A DNA stretch of 16,067 nucleotides from the NCBI GenBank assembly GCA_964411785.1, contig CAYPMJ010000039.1, forward strand, positions 1 to 16,067. Reading direction: 5' to 3'. Of the stretch, positions 1 through 6,406 are shown piece after piece; the first letter of the stretch is position 1, and each line of letters opens with the position of its first letter. Below the pieces are notes generated by a model, which did not search any database, was not told where the DNA came from, and was given only the letters and a program-made list of their open reading frames with translations. This stretch comes from RUG626 sp964411785. GTDB taxonomy: Bacteria; Bacillota; Clostridia; Oscillospirales; Oscillospiraceae. The translations under genes were made by a program, and so were the position numbers.

Positions 1-1754
1 ATGCGGTGAGTGGCATAGTTCGGCACTGCGGAGACGTGTGCTCCCATGGAGGCGGCGGGATAGCCAAAGCTGGTGCCGTACTGTATGAGGATGCGGTCGA
101 TGGCGTCGGTGTTGTCACTGCACCATATCTGCGGGCAGTAGTAGAGCATGCCCATGTCAAACCGTCCGCCGCCGCCTGAGCAGCCCTCGAGCAGAAGATT
201 GGGGTAGCGGTCAAGCAGCAGTTCCATAAACCGGTAAACACCCAGCACATACCTGTAAAGAGTTTTTCCCTGACTCTGAGTGTCGAGTGTGCTGGAGTAC
301 ACATCGCAGATGGAGCGGTTCATGTCCATCTTCACATAGTCCGCGTGGCACTGGTCCAGCACGGATGAGATCTGCATGAAAACTGCATAAACTATTTCCG
401 GCCTTGAGAAGTCAAGTACAAGCTGGTTCCTGCCACGTACAGGCTGCTTCCCCGGAATCTGAAACGCCCAGTCAGGGTGCATCCTGTAGAGGTCGCTGTC
501 CTCATTGACCATTTCAGGCTCTATCCAGAGACCAAATTTCATGCCGGTCGCGCGTATCCTGTCGGCAAGCTCCCCGATTGTGCAGCCCAGCTTACCTTCA
601 TTTACAGTCCAGTCCCCAAGCCCGGCGTTGTCGTCATTCCTTGCGCCGAACCATCCGTCATCAAGTACCATCAGTTCCACGCCAAGCTCAGCAGCCTGGG
701 AGGCTATGGCCAGTATTTTTTCACCGGTGAAATCCATCCCGGTTGCCTCCCAGTTGTTAATGAGCACAGGACGCGGAACCGACACCCAGGGGCCTCGGCA
801 GATGTTGTCCAGCACCAGCCGGTGGAAACGATGACTCATAAGGGAAAACCCCTGACTGCTGTAGCACAGCACTGCCTCGGGGGTCTGAAACTCCTCTCCG
901 GGATCCAGGGGGTAGTCAAAACGCTCCGGCTGAACGCCCATCACAAGACGGGTTGTTCCAAAGGCGTCTCTCTCGGCACGTGCGGCGAAGGAACCACTGT
1001 AGAGCAATCCTGTGCCTATGCATTGACCATAGTCCTCGTTTGTACTCTCCTCCGCAAGAATTACAAAGGGATTTTCATGGTGACTGCTGGTCCCACGGCG
1101 ACTGCCAATGACCAGTTCCCCCTGTCCCAGACGTACACGGCGAGGTGTCCGTTCACCTGCGTGTCTGCCGCTGAAGTGCATCAGATCCCAGTCCCCGGAA
1201 ATCATGTCAAGAGCCATGCTGGCAGCGTTCTGTATAGTCAGCCGGGTTTTACCCGTGTTGCGTATCAGAGCCGCGCGGGTTATGACATCCTTGTCGGGGA
1301 GCACACCGTATTGCAGCGTGACCTCCACTCCGGTACTATCGTCCGACAGCGTTACAAGCAGTGTCTGAGCCTCGTCATGAGTGTGTACAGCCGGCAGACC
1401 AGGCAGACGGTATTTGCCGCACACAATAGTGTGACGTACATATCTCAGATCACAGCCTGCTGTCCCGTCCGCACGCCGCAGCCCAAAGGCGGTGGCCCTG
1501 TAGTCGCCGCCGCCCTCACAGGGGTACTCCATAGGCAGCGTGTCCTCAGAAATGGAGCGATCATTCCCCGCGTCGTGCGGGTTCCCGGAAAAGCCCCGGT
1601 CGCAGTATGTAACAGCGTCTCCAAAGCTGCCCTCAGCCAGCGGTCCATAATAGGTGTGCAGCAGCAAGCCGCAGGGACCAATCTTCATCTTGTAGGTGGT
1701 GTGGAGGGTGTGCAGGGCGATGGTTTTGTCTGAGGCATCGTAGATTATCGACAT
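1..1754 (-). CDS. aga: Alpha-galactosidase, GH36 family, C-terminus beyond window edge
   Basis: Hydrolyses terminal alpha-1,6-linked galactose from melibiose- and raffinose-type sugars; probably cytoplasmic, as no signal peptide is seen. I read 584 codons from ATG 1754-1752, preceded by GGAGGAG six bases upstream. Family landmarks occur in order: an N-terminal beta-domain, RPVLINNWEAT, LDDGWFGARNDDNAGLGDW, LWIEPEMVNEDSDL, then KMDMNR with the expected nucleophile D477, GCSGGGGRFD, and WCSDNTDAIDR with the expected acid/base D547. The 70-residue spacing of the two Asp fits the family. About 145 residues should lie off the left edge, given a usual length near 730. The nucleophile motif normally reads KWDMNR; here Trp is Met. 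The gene is read away from rpmB. No transporter or regulator is visible, and its regulation is unknown. Confidence 0.95.
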   Translation of the reverse strand, partial: MSIIYDASDKTIALHTLHTTYKMKIGPCGLLLHTYYGPLAEGSFGDAVTYCDRGFSGNPHDAGNDRSISEDTLPMEYPCEGGGDYRATAFGLRRADGTAGCDLRYVRHTIVCGKYRLPGLPAVHTHDEAQTLLVTLSDDSTGVEVTLQYGVLPDKDVITRAALIRNTGKTRLTIQNAASMALDMISGDWDLMHFSGRHAGERTPRRVRLGQGELVIGSRRGTSSHHENPFVILAEESTNEDYGQCIGTGLLYSGSFAARAERDAFGTTRLVMGVQPERFDYPLDPGEEFQTPEAVLCYSSQGFSLMSHRFHRLVLDNICRGPWVSVPRPVLINNWEATGMDFTGEKILAIASQAAELGVELMVLDDGWFGARNDDNAGLGDWTVNEGKLGCTIGELADRIRATGMKFGLWIEPEMVNEDSDLYRMHPDWAFQIPGKQPVRGRNQLVLDFSRPEIVYAVFMQISSVLDQCHADYVKMDMNRSICDVYSSTLDTQSQGKTLYRYVLGVYRFMELLLDRYPNLLLEGCSGGGGRFDMGMLYYCPQIWCSDNTDAIDRILIQYGTSFGYPAASMGAHVSAVPNYATHR

Positions 1755-1777
1755 ATACGCTCCTCCGCTTTGCAAAA

Positions 1778-1795
1778 ATTCATATCATTCATATC
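1778..1795. repeat. Tandem 9-bp direct repeat upstream of aga
   Basis: ATTCATATC occurs twice back to back, 24 to 41 bases ahead of the aga start codon. This is where a promoter or operator for aga would lie, so it could be a regulator site. I see no convincing -35/-10 pair with it, and chance duplication in AT-rich leader DNA is equally possible. Confidence 0.35.
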
Positions 1796-1813
1796 AATAA
1801 AAGTGCAGACTCT

Positions 1814-1858
1814 GAGCGGCAGTTCGAAGCATGGCAGACGTCCATGCAGCAGCCGCTC
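1814..1858. repeat. Nested inverted repeat between rpmB and aga
   Basis: Outer arms GAGCGGC (1814-1820) and GCCGCTC (1852-1858) enclose inner arms GCATGG (1829-1834) and CCATGC (1841 onward, 1842 at the inner C, to 1846-1847). Together they form one imperfect hairpin with an unequal internal loop. In the minus orientation it lies after the rpmB terminator and before the aga start, so it may fold in a leader transcript of aga. No T-tract follows it closely. Its function is unknown. Confidence 0.4.
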
Positions 1859-1906
1859 CCTGAGAAAGTGATGCGCTGGCTGGGACTAAAAAGTCACGCG
1901 GACATT

Positions 1907-1944
1907 AAAAAATATACCCGGCAGCAAATCAGCACCGGGTATAT
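1907..1944 (-). terminator. Intrinsic terminator of rpmB
   Basis: ATATACCCGG (1912-1921) and CCGGGTATAT (1935-1944) form a perfect 10-bp stem with a 13-base loop. Read on the minus strand it begins 12 bases after the rpmB stop and is followed by a run of six T (1912-1907). The plus-strand side also carries a T-run at 1946-1951, so it could work in both directions, although no plus-strand gene ends here. Confidence 0.85.
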
Positions 1945-1956
1945 CTTTTTTGAATG

Positions 1957-2145
1957 TTAAACGGCGCGGGTTACCTTGCCGCTGCGGAGGCACCTTGTAC
2001 AGACGTAAACATGGCGGTTGGAGCCGTCAACCACAGCTTTTACTCGCTTAACATTCGGTTTCCAGGTACGGTTGGATCTTCTGTGAGAGTGGCTCACCCG
2101 AATACCGAAGGAGACACCCTTTCCGCAAAATTCACACTTTGCCAT
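1957..2145 (-). CDS. rpmB: 50S ribosomal protein L28, zinc-binding form
   Basis: Small basic protein of the large ribosomal subunit, 62 residues. The sequence begins MAKCEFCGKGVSFG, continues SHSHRRSNRTWKPN and ends CTRCLRSGKVTRAV, which is diagnostic of L28. Cys4, Cys7, Cys49 and Cys52 form the two CxxC pairs of the zinc-binding (C+) form. The ATG at 2145-2143 is preferred: it gives the canonical MAKC start and lies about nine bases after AAGGGGG (2160-2154). An in-frame GTG at 2154 would add three residues but would overlap that ribosome binding site. The gene is monocistronic, with its own promoter upstream and a strong hairpin terminator after the stop, and is divergent from hprK. Confidence 0.97.
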   Translation of the reverse strand: MAKCEFCGKGVSFGIRVSHSHRRSNRTWKPNVKRVKAVVDGSNRHVYVCTRCLRSGKVTRAV

Positions 2146-2183
2146 CTGCTGCACCCCCTTACAAAAAACTCAACAGCTCACAC

Positions 2184-2212
2184 ATAATAACAGAAGCAGA
2201 GTGAAAAAGCAA
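2184..2212 (-). promoter_or_regulatory. Promoter of rpmB (sigma-A type)
   Basis: On the minus strand TTGCTT (2212-2207), a 17-base spacer and TATTAT (2189-2184) form a good vegetative promoter. It would give an RNA leader of roughly 30 bases before the rpmB ATG. Confidence 0.75.
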
Positions 2213-2251
2213 GATAATTTTTAAAATATATTAAAAACTACGTTCAGGGGG

Positions 2252-2280
2252 TTGCAAAAAGCGCGAAATTTGTATAAAAT
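2252..2280 (+). promoter_or_regulatory. Promoter of the hprK operon (sigma-A type)
   Basis: TTGCAA (2252-2257), a 17-base spacer and TAAAAT (2275-2280) form a candidate promoter; an overlapping TATAAA at 2273 would give a spacer of 15. It drives hprK divergently from rpmB. The expected leader of about 65 bases contains a small hairpin, CCGGC-GCTT-GCCGG, near 2291-2306. Confidence 0.6.
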
Positions 2281-2351
2281 ACCTAATATAGCCGGCGCTT
2301 GCCGGACGCAGTATTGGCATATAGTTCGTGAGAGAGCTAAGGAGGTACGCG

Positions 2352-3293
2352 ATGGAGACACAAAATGGTATGCTGTTAAAGGAACTGGTTGAGGGGGAGG
2401 CGGGTCTTGAAGTTGTAAACAGATCAAGCGATTATGAGACGATCATAATCAATACCCCTGTGCTGAACCGTCCGGGGTTACAGCTCACAGGCTATTACAG
2501 TCACTTCACAACCAACCGGATTCAGGTAATCGGAATCAACGAGACTGCTTACCTCATGGACATCTCCGCGGAGGACCGCCACAGGCGGATAGACAACCTG
2601 ATGGCGAGCGGGATACCGGCGCTTATAATAGCCCATGATGTGGAGATGCTGCCTGAGTATGCCGCCTCCGCCAGAGAGCATGATATGACGCTTCTCAGAT
2701 CACGGAAGGAGACGTCGGAGCTCATGGTCTCGATGATGACAAAGCTCAACAATGCCCTTGCACCGAGAATCATGCGGCACGGTGTGTTCATGGAGGTTTA
2801 TGGAGAGGGTCTTCTCATCCTCGGCGAAAGCGGGATGGGGAAGAGCGAAGCGGCCATAGAGCTGATAAAGCGCGGCCACAGGCTAATATCCGATGACGCG
2901 GTTAACATTAAGAAGATAAACTCGGTTACGCTTGTGGGGACAGCGCCGGAACTGATCCGGAATTACATCGAGCTGCGGGGCATTGGTGTAGTTGATGTTC
3001 GCCACATTTTTGGAAACGGCGCTGTGAAAATGGCGGAGAAGGTGGATCTTGTGGTGAAGCTGGAGAGCTGGGACCAGGGGAACGCCTATGACCGTCTGGG
3101 CAGTGAGAATACCATCGATATACTGGGTGTCAAGCTGCCGTATATCACTGTCCCGATAACGCCCGGGCGCAATGTGGCGGTGATTCTGGAGGTTGCCGCG
3201 ATGAATAACCGGCAGAAGCGAATGGGATATGACTCTGCAAAGGATTTCTCAGAACGGCTGGACGAATACTTTGATTCCCTGGAGAGAGGTTGA
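2352..3293 (+). CDS. hprK: HPr kinase/phosphorylase
   Basis: Phosphorylates, and dephosphorylates, HPr on its regulatory serine, the signal for CcpA-type carbon catabolite control in Gram-positive bacteria; cytoplasmic hexamer. The 313-residue length is typical. An N-terminal domain (about 1-130) is followed by the kinase core: H143, Walker A GESGMGKS (158-165), DD at 181-182 where the catalytic Asp lies, the family signature ELRGIGVVDVRHIFG (207-221), and the C-terminal PITPGRN and RQKRMGY segments (268-293). I chose the ATG at 2352 because AAGGAGGT ends about six bases upstream; a GTG at 2328 would lie upstream of that site. First gene of an operon with murB two bases downstream. Its presence next to the aga locus is suggestive of sugar control but not evidence of it. 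Confidence 0.96.
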   Translation: METQNGMLLKELVEGEAGLEVVNRSSDYETIIINTPVLNRPGLQLTGYYSHFTTNRIQVIGINETAYLMDISAEDRHRRIDNLMASGIPALIIAHDVEMLPEYAASAREHDMTLLRSRKETSELMVSMMTKLNNALAPRIMRHGVFMEVYGEGLLILGESGMGKSEAAIELIKRGHRLISDDAVNIKKINSVTLVGTAPELIRNYIELRGIGVVDVRHIFGNGAVKMAEKVDLVVKLESWDQGNAYDRLGSENTIDILGVKLPYITVPITPGRNVAVILEVAAMNNRQKRMGYDSAKDFSERLDEYFDSLERG

Positions 3294-3295
3294 GC

Positions 3296-4198
3296 ATGGA
3301 GGCAGTTTATGAGGCGGCCCGGCGGTATCTGGAGCTCTACCCACAGGCGAGGCTGCGTAAGAATGAGCCTCTCAGTGCGCACACGACCTTTCATTTGGGC
3401 GGACCTGTCCGGTGTATGGCGTTTCCGACGTCTCTGGAGGAGCTGTCGGCTCTTTGCAGGATATGCAGCGAGTATGGGGCCAGGACGCTGATTCTGGGCA
3501 GGGGATCAAACATCCTTGCCTCGGATGGACCATTTGACCTCATGGCGATCTGCACAGGGGAGCTGACCGGCGTGGCGGCGGACGGAACTGTACTGGCGGT
3601 CCAGGCCGGTGCGCTCATGTCGAGGGTGGCGGCTTATGCCCAGACAATGGGACTGGCGGGACTTGAGTTTGCGCATGGCATTCCGGGGACAGTGGGAGGA
3701 GCGCTGGTCATGAATGCAGGGGCCTATGGAAGTGAGATGTCGGATATTACCCTCTCCGTGGCTGCGCTTACTGAGACGTTTGAATCGGTGGAGTATCAGG
3801 CGAAGGAGTGCGAGTTTTCCTACAGGCACAGTCGTTTTGACGGCGAGGTAGTTCTCGGAGCGCGATTGAGGCTAACGCCTGGAAACCCGAAGGAGATTCA
3901 AGCGAAAATGGATGAATTTGATTCCAGTCGCAGGGAGAAGCAGCCTCTGGAATATCCCTCCGCCGGAAGCACCTTCAAAAGGCCGAAGAACGGCTATGCC
4001 GCAAAGCTCATCGAGGACGCCGGGCTGAAGGGCTTTGCAGTGGGCGGTGCACAGGTGTCGGAGAAGCACGCTGGGTTTGTAATTAACCGCGGCGGTGCAA
4101 CCTTTGAAGATGTGATGGAGGTTATGGCACAGGTATCAAGGACGGTCTACATCCGCTCGGGTGTGAAGCTTGAGCCGGAAGTAAAAATAATCCGTTAG
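3296..4198 (+). CDS. murB: UDP-N-acetylenolpyruvoylglucosamine reductase
   Basis: FAD-dependent, NADPH-using enzyme that reduces the enolpyruvyl group to give UDP-N-acetylmuramate, the second committed step of peptidoglycan synthesis; cytoplasmic. The 300-residue length fits. FAD-binding segments are LILGRGSNILASD (65-77) and LEFAHGIPGTVGGALVMNAG (123-142). YRHSRF (176-181) marks a type II enzyme, GSTFKRP (224-230) supplies the catalytic serine S225, and the proton-donating Glu is expected in LEPEVKII (E295). The ATG at 3296 follows GAGAGAGG by about six bases; an in-frame TTG at 3290 is less likely. It starts two bases after the hprK stop, so the two are probably translationally coupled. Confidence 0.97.
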   Translation: MEAVYEAARRYLELYPQARLRKNEPLSAHTTFHLGGPVRCMAFPTSLEELSALCRICSEYGARTLILGRGSNILASDGPFDLMAICTGELTGVAADGTVLAVQAGALMSRVAAYAQTMGLAGLEFAHGIPGTVGGALVMNAGAYGSEMSDITLSVAALTETFESVEYQAKECEFSYRHSRFDGEVVLGARLRLTPGNPKEIQAKMDEFDSSRREKQPLEYPSAGSTFKRPKNGYAAKLIEDAGLKGFAVGGAQVSEKHAGFVINRGGATFEDVMEVMAQVSRTVYIRSGVKLEPEVKIIR

Positions 4199-4217
4199 AG
4201 GAAAGAGAGGATAGGGC

Positions 4218-5075
4218 ATGGAACTCCTCATAATTTCGGGGCTATCGGGAGCCGGAAAGAGCCGTGTAGCGGAGGCTCTTGAGGATTTGGACTTTTACTG
4301 TGTGGATAATATGCCAGTAGCACTTATTCCCAAGTTCGCGGAGCTGTGCGCAGCCACGAGAGGTCGATATGATCGTGCAGCGCTTGTAACAGATGTGCGC
4401 AGCCGGGAGAGCTTTGATGAGCTTTTCGACGCGTTGGATGAGCTGCTGGCTCTTGGGTTCCAATACAAAATCCTGTATGTGGACGCCACGGTTGAGGCTG
4501 TGGTGAAGCGATATAAGGAGACTCGCCGGCCACATCCTCTGGACGGCGAGAGCGGCGGACTCGAGCAGGCGGTGCGGCGTGAGATAAAGATGCTGGAGCC
4601 GGTGAGACGCAGGGCCGACTACACAATAGACACGACCGGCCTCACCCTTGGCAAGCTCAAACGGACACTCTTCAGGCTCTTTGGAACGGGCAGTGAGGAG
4701 AAGCTGCACCTTGTAGTAATGTCTTTCGGGTACAAATATGGAATACCCATTGAGGCAGACATTGTATTTGACGTCAGGTTTCTCCCAAATCCGTTCTATG
4801 TACCGGAGCTTATGAACAAGAGCGGCCTTGACCAGGATGTGTCGGACTACGTTTTGAATTCGGAACAGGCAAAGCAGTTTCTCCAGCGGTTCCAGGAGCT
4901 GCTGGACTATCTGATGCCAAACTACCGGGAGGAGGGGAGAGTGAGTCTGACCGTCTGTATCGGCTGTACCGGAGGGAGACACCGTTCCGTGGCAGTGACT
5001 GAGGCGCTGGCCTCGCACCTTGCCACGATGGGTCACGAGACCGAGTGTATACATAGGGATATTAATAAAGTCTGA
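4218..5075 (+). CDS. rapZ: RapZ/YvcJ nucleotide-binding protein
   Basis: P-loop NTPase of the RapZ/YvcJ family, 285 residues. In enterics RapZ delivers the sRNA GlmZ to RNase E and senses glucosamine-6-phosphate; in Firmicutes (YvcJ) it hydrolyses GTP and its target is less clear. Walker A GLSGAGKS is at 8-15, followed by the family segments DFYCVDNMP (25-33), TDVRSR (58-63) and ETRRPHPL (101-108). The C-terminal domain has SFGYKYGIP (169-177), DVRFLPNPFYVPEL (185-198) and CIGCTGGRHRSVA (247-259). ATG 4218 follows GAGAGG by seven bases. It lies 19 bases after murB, in the usual hprK-murB-rapZ order. The neighbour yvcK, commonly found between rapZ and whiA, is absent; a perfect hairpin and repeats occupy that position. 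Confidence 0.95.
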   Translation: MELLIISGLSGAGKSRVAEALEDLDFYCVDNMPVALIPKFAELCAATRGRYDRAALVTDVRSRESFDELFDALDELLALGFQYKILYVDATVEAVVKRYKETRRPHPLDGESGGLEQAVRREIKMLEPVRRRADYTIDTTGLTLGKLKRTLFRLFGTGSEEKLHLVVMSFGYKYGIPIEADIVFDVRFLPNPFYVPELMNKSGLDQDVSDYVLNSEQAKQFLQRFQELLDYLMPNYREEGRVSLTVCIGCTGGRHRSVAVTEALASHLATMGHETECIHRDINKV

Positions 5076-5077
5076 CA

Positions 5078-5111
5078 ATTACTGTCCAGCGGTTTACCGC
5101 TGGACAGTAAT
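5078..5111 (+). terminator. Perfect 15-bp hairpin after rapZ, no T-tract
   Basis: ATTACTGTCCAGCGG (5078-5092) and CCGCTGGACAGTAAT (5097-5111) pair perfectly around a TTTA loop, starting three bases after the rapZ stop. The next bases are AAATATGCC, so the U-run of a standard intrinsic terminator is missing. It could be a terminator of reduced efficiency or an mRNA 3'-end stabiliser. Confidence 0.6.
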
Positions 5112-5143
5112 AAATATGCCGGGTCATGAAAATGTTTTTCTGA

Positions 5144-5172
5144 TTGTAGAATTGAAATCAAGATGGTATAAT
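5144..5172 (+). promoter_or_regulatory. Possible promoter for whiA, -10 inside the repeat
   Basis: TTGTAG (5144-5149), 17 bases, then TATAAT (5167-5172). The -10 is a consensus match and is part of the first repeat arm; the -35 matches at only three positions. If used, transcription of whiA would begin inside the repeat and carry its hairpins in a leader of about 260 bases. Confidence 0.35.
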
Positions 5173-5241
5173 AGCCACAACACCGTTGTGGCTATTATAC
5201 TTGATTTAAGGCCGCGCATATAGCGCGTGGCCAATTATACC
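5163..5241 (+). repeat. Palindromic repeat, pair 1 unit 1
   Basis: The unit contains a hairpin with a perfect 16-bp stem, GTATAATAGCCACAAC (5166-5181) against GTTGTGGCTATTATAC (5185-5200), with loop ACC. After TTGATTTAA comes a GC-rich hairpin, GGCC-GCGC (5210-5217) against GCGC-GT-GGCC (5223-5232). The unit ends with another copy of the outer arm, ATTATACC (5234-5241), which can pair with the opening GGTATAAT (5165-5172). Bases 5163-5226 are identical to 5257-5320. No coding capacity is seen. Confidence 0.85.
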
Positions 5242-5256
5242 ATTTCGCTTCGCTTC

Positions 5257-5336
5257 ATGGTATAATAGCCACAACACCGTTGTGGCTATTATACTTGATT
5301 TAAGGCCGCGCATATAGCGCACGGCCAATTATAGCC
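5257..5336 (+). repeat. Palindromic repeat, pair 1 unit 2
   Basis: Second copy, 94 bases after the first and identical over its first 64 bases. The 16-bp hairpin is at 5260-5294 and the GC-rich hairpin at 5304-5326, where AC replaces GT. The closing arm has decayed to ATTATAGCC. The 13-base linker between the units, TTCGCTTCGCTTC (5244-5256), is itself flanked by ATTATACCAT and ATGGTATAAT, a perfect 10-bp inverted repeat, so a hairpin can also form across the junction. Confidence 0.85.
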
Positions 5337-5346
5337 GCGTAAATGC

Positions 5347-5374
5347 GCAAGCCGCAGCTGCGTTGCGGCCTTGC
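5347..5374. repeat. Additional hairpin between the repeat pair and whiA
   Basis: GCAAGCCGCA (5347-5356) pairs with TGCGGCCTTGC (5364-5374) with one bulged C, around a seven-base loop; an 8-base palindrome GCAGCTGC overlaps it. It may belong to the same repeat array. Bases 5375-5437 then hold only the whiA ribosome binding site. Confidence 0.45.
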
Positions 5375-5437
5375 CTTAATAATCGCGTATTGAAGTTGGG
5401 CTTGTGAGAGTCGGGAAATGTGAGGGGGGGAGATGCA

Positions 5438-6352
5438 GTGTCATTTTCGTCGGAAGCCAAGGCGGAGTTGTGCAAGGCAGAGATAGGTTCAAGGGCGTCT
5501 GCTGAGGCGGAGTGCTATGGTGTGCTGCTCTTCTGTAACGCGTTCACGGGACGTGAGATACGCATTGTCACGAGTTCTCCGGAGTTTGCCATGCGTCTTC
5601 CACGGCTTTTCGGGCGTGCCTTTAATGTTCACTTCGATGTTCTGCCGGTGTCAGGACAGAGTGCGCGCAGCGTGTTCGCAATACATGACAGCGGGAGCGT
5701 AGCCAGGGTGCTGGAGGCATTCGGCTGTGACAGACGCGGAGTAGTGGCACACCATGTGAACCTTGGGGTGCTGGAGGAGGAGAAGGCCAGAGTATGCTTC
5801 CTCCGAGGTGCGTTTCTGGCAGGCGGGAGCGTCACTGACCCTGAGAAGCGATACCATCTGGAGCTTGTCACAAGTCACTTCAACGTGAGCAGGGAACTGA
5901 CCGCGCTTTTTCTTGATATGGGTTTTGAGCCGCGGGACTCTTCCCGCGGGGGAAATTATATAGTCTATTTTAAGCAGAGCTCTGCTATAGAGGACTTTCT
6001 GACCACAATAGGAGCTCCGCTGGCCGCGATGGGTGTGATGTCCGCAAAGATTGAGAAGGACATGACAAACACAGTGAACCGCAAGGTCAACTGCGATACG
6101 GCAAACGTGGCTAAGACAGTGGAGGCCGCAGCAGTGCAGGGCGAGGCGATCAGACTCCTTCGCGAAGCGGGAGTTCTGGAGACACTGCCTGAGAAGCTTC
6201 AGGAGACTGCGCGGCTGAGGGAGGAATACCCGGAGCTTGCTCTTTCGGAGCTTGCGGAGAGCTTTGATCCGCCGGTGACAAAATCGTGCCTGAATCACCG
6301 CCTCCGGAGGCTTCTGGAGCTTTCTGAAGGACTTCGCAGAGAAGAGCAGTAG
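5438..6352 (+). CDS. whiA: WhiA, DNA-binding sporulation/division regulator
   Basis: WhiA combines a degenerate LAGLIDADG homing-endonuclease fold with a C-terminal helix-turn-helix. In actinobacteria it controls sporulation genes; in Bacillus it influences cell division and chromosome segregation. The protein is 304 residues from GTG 5438, giving the family's usual MSFSSEAKAEL start, five bases after GGGGAG; an in-frame GTG at 5420 lies upstream of that site. The endonuclease-like domain includes CFLRGAFLAGGSVTDPEKRYH (120-140), and KVNCDTANVAKT (216-227) precedes the DNA-binding domain. The helix-turn-helix is at about 260-292, with ALSELAESF and SCLNHRLRRL. It is separated from rapZ by 362 bases of repeats and followed 54 bases later by dnaE. 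Catalytic LAGLIDADG acids are not expected in this family. Confidence 0.95.
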   Translation: MSFSSEAKAELCKAEIGSRASAEAECYGVLLFCNAFTGREIRIVTSSPEFAMRLPRLFGRAFNVHFDVLPVSGQSARSVFAIHDSGSVARVLEAFGCDRRGVVAHHVNLGVLEEEKARVCFLRGAFLAGGSVTDPEKRYHLELVTSHFNVSRELTALFLDMGFEPRDSSRGGNYIVYFKQSSAIEDFLTTIGAPLAAMGVMSAKIEKDMTNTVNRKVNCDTANVAKTVEAAAVQGEAIRLLREAGVLETLPEKLQETARLREEYPELALSELAESFDPPVTKSCLNHRLRRLLELSEGLRREEQ

Positions 6353-6406
6353 GGTACGACGTTTAGAGCAGTATCTGAACCGCGGCGCAGCGGAAGGGAG
6401 GACAAT

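Noticed and set aside
477..1733. 418-codon open frame on the plus strand
   Set aside because: It lies wholly antisense to the alpha-galactosidase, whose minus-strand reading shows all GH36 motifs. The plus-strand product has no recognisable family feature and no convincing start site.
1765..1773. Possible cre (CcpA) site just ahead of aga
   Set aside because: Only a half-site resemblance (TGCAAAGCG, plus-strand complement at these bases) without the mirrored half; too weak to claim.
1814..1960. Open plus-strand frame running into the rpmB terminator
   Set aside because: It reads like protein for about 48 codons but has no ribosome binding site, crosses the terminator hairpin and ends within the rpmB stop; most likely chance.
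4242..5078. 278-codon open frame on the minus strand
   Set aside because: Antisense to rapZ, which has complete motifs; the His/Cys-rich product is typical of a shadow frame.
5163..5336. CRISPR array
   Set aside because: Only two units, each internally palindromic, with a 13-base linker conserved between loci rather than unique spacers.
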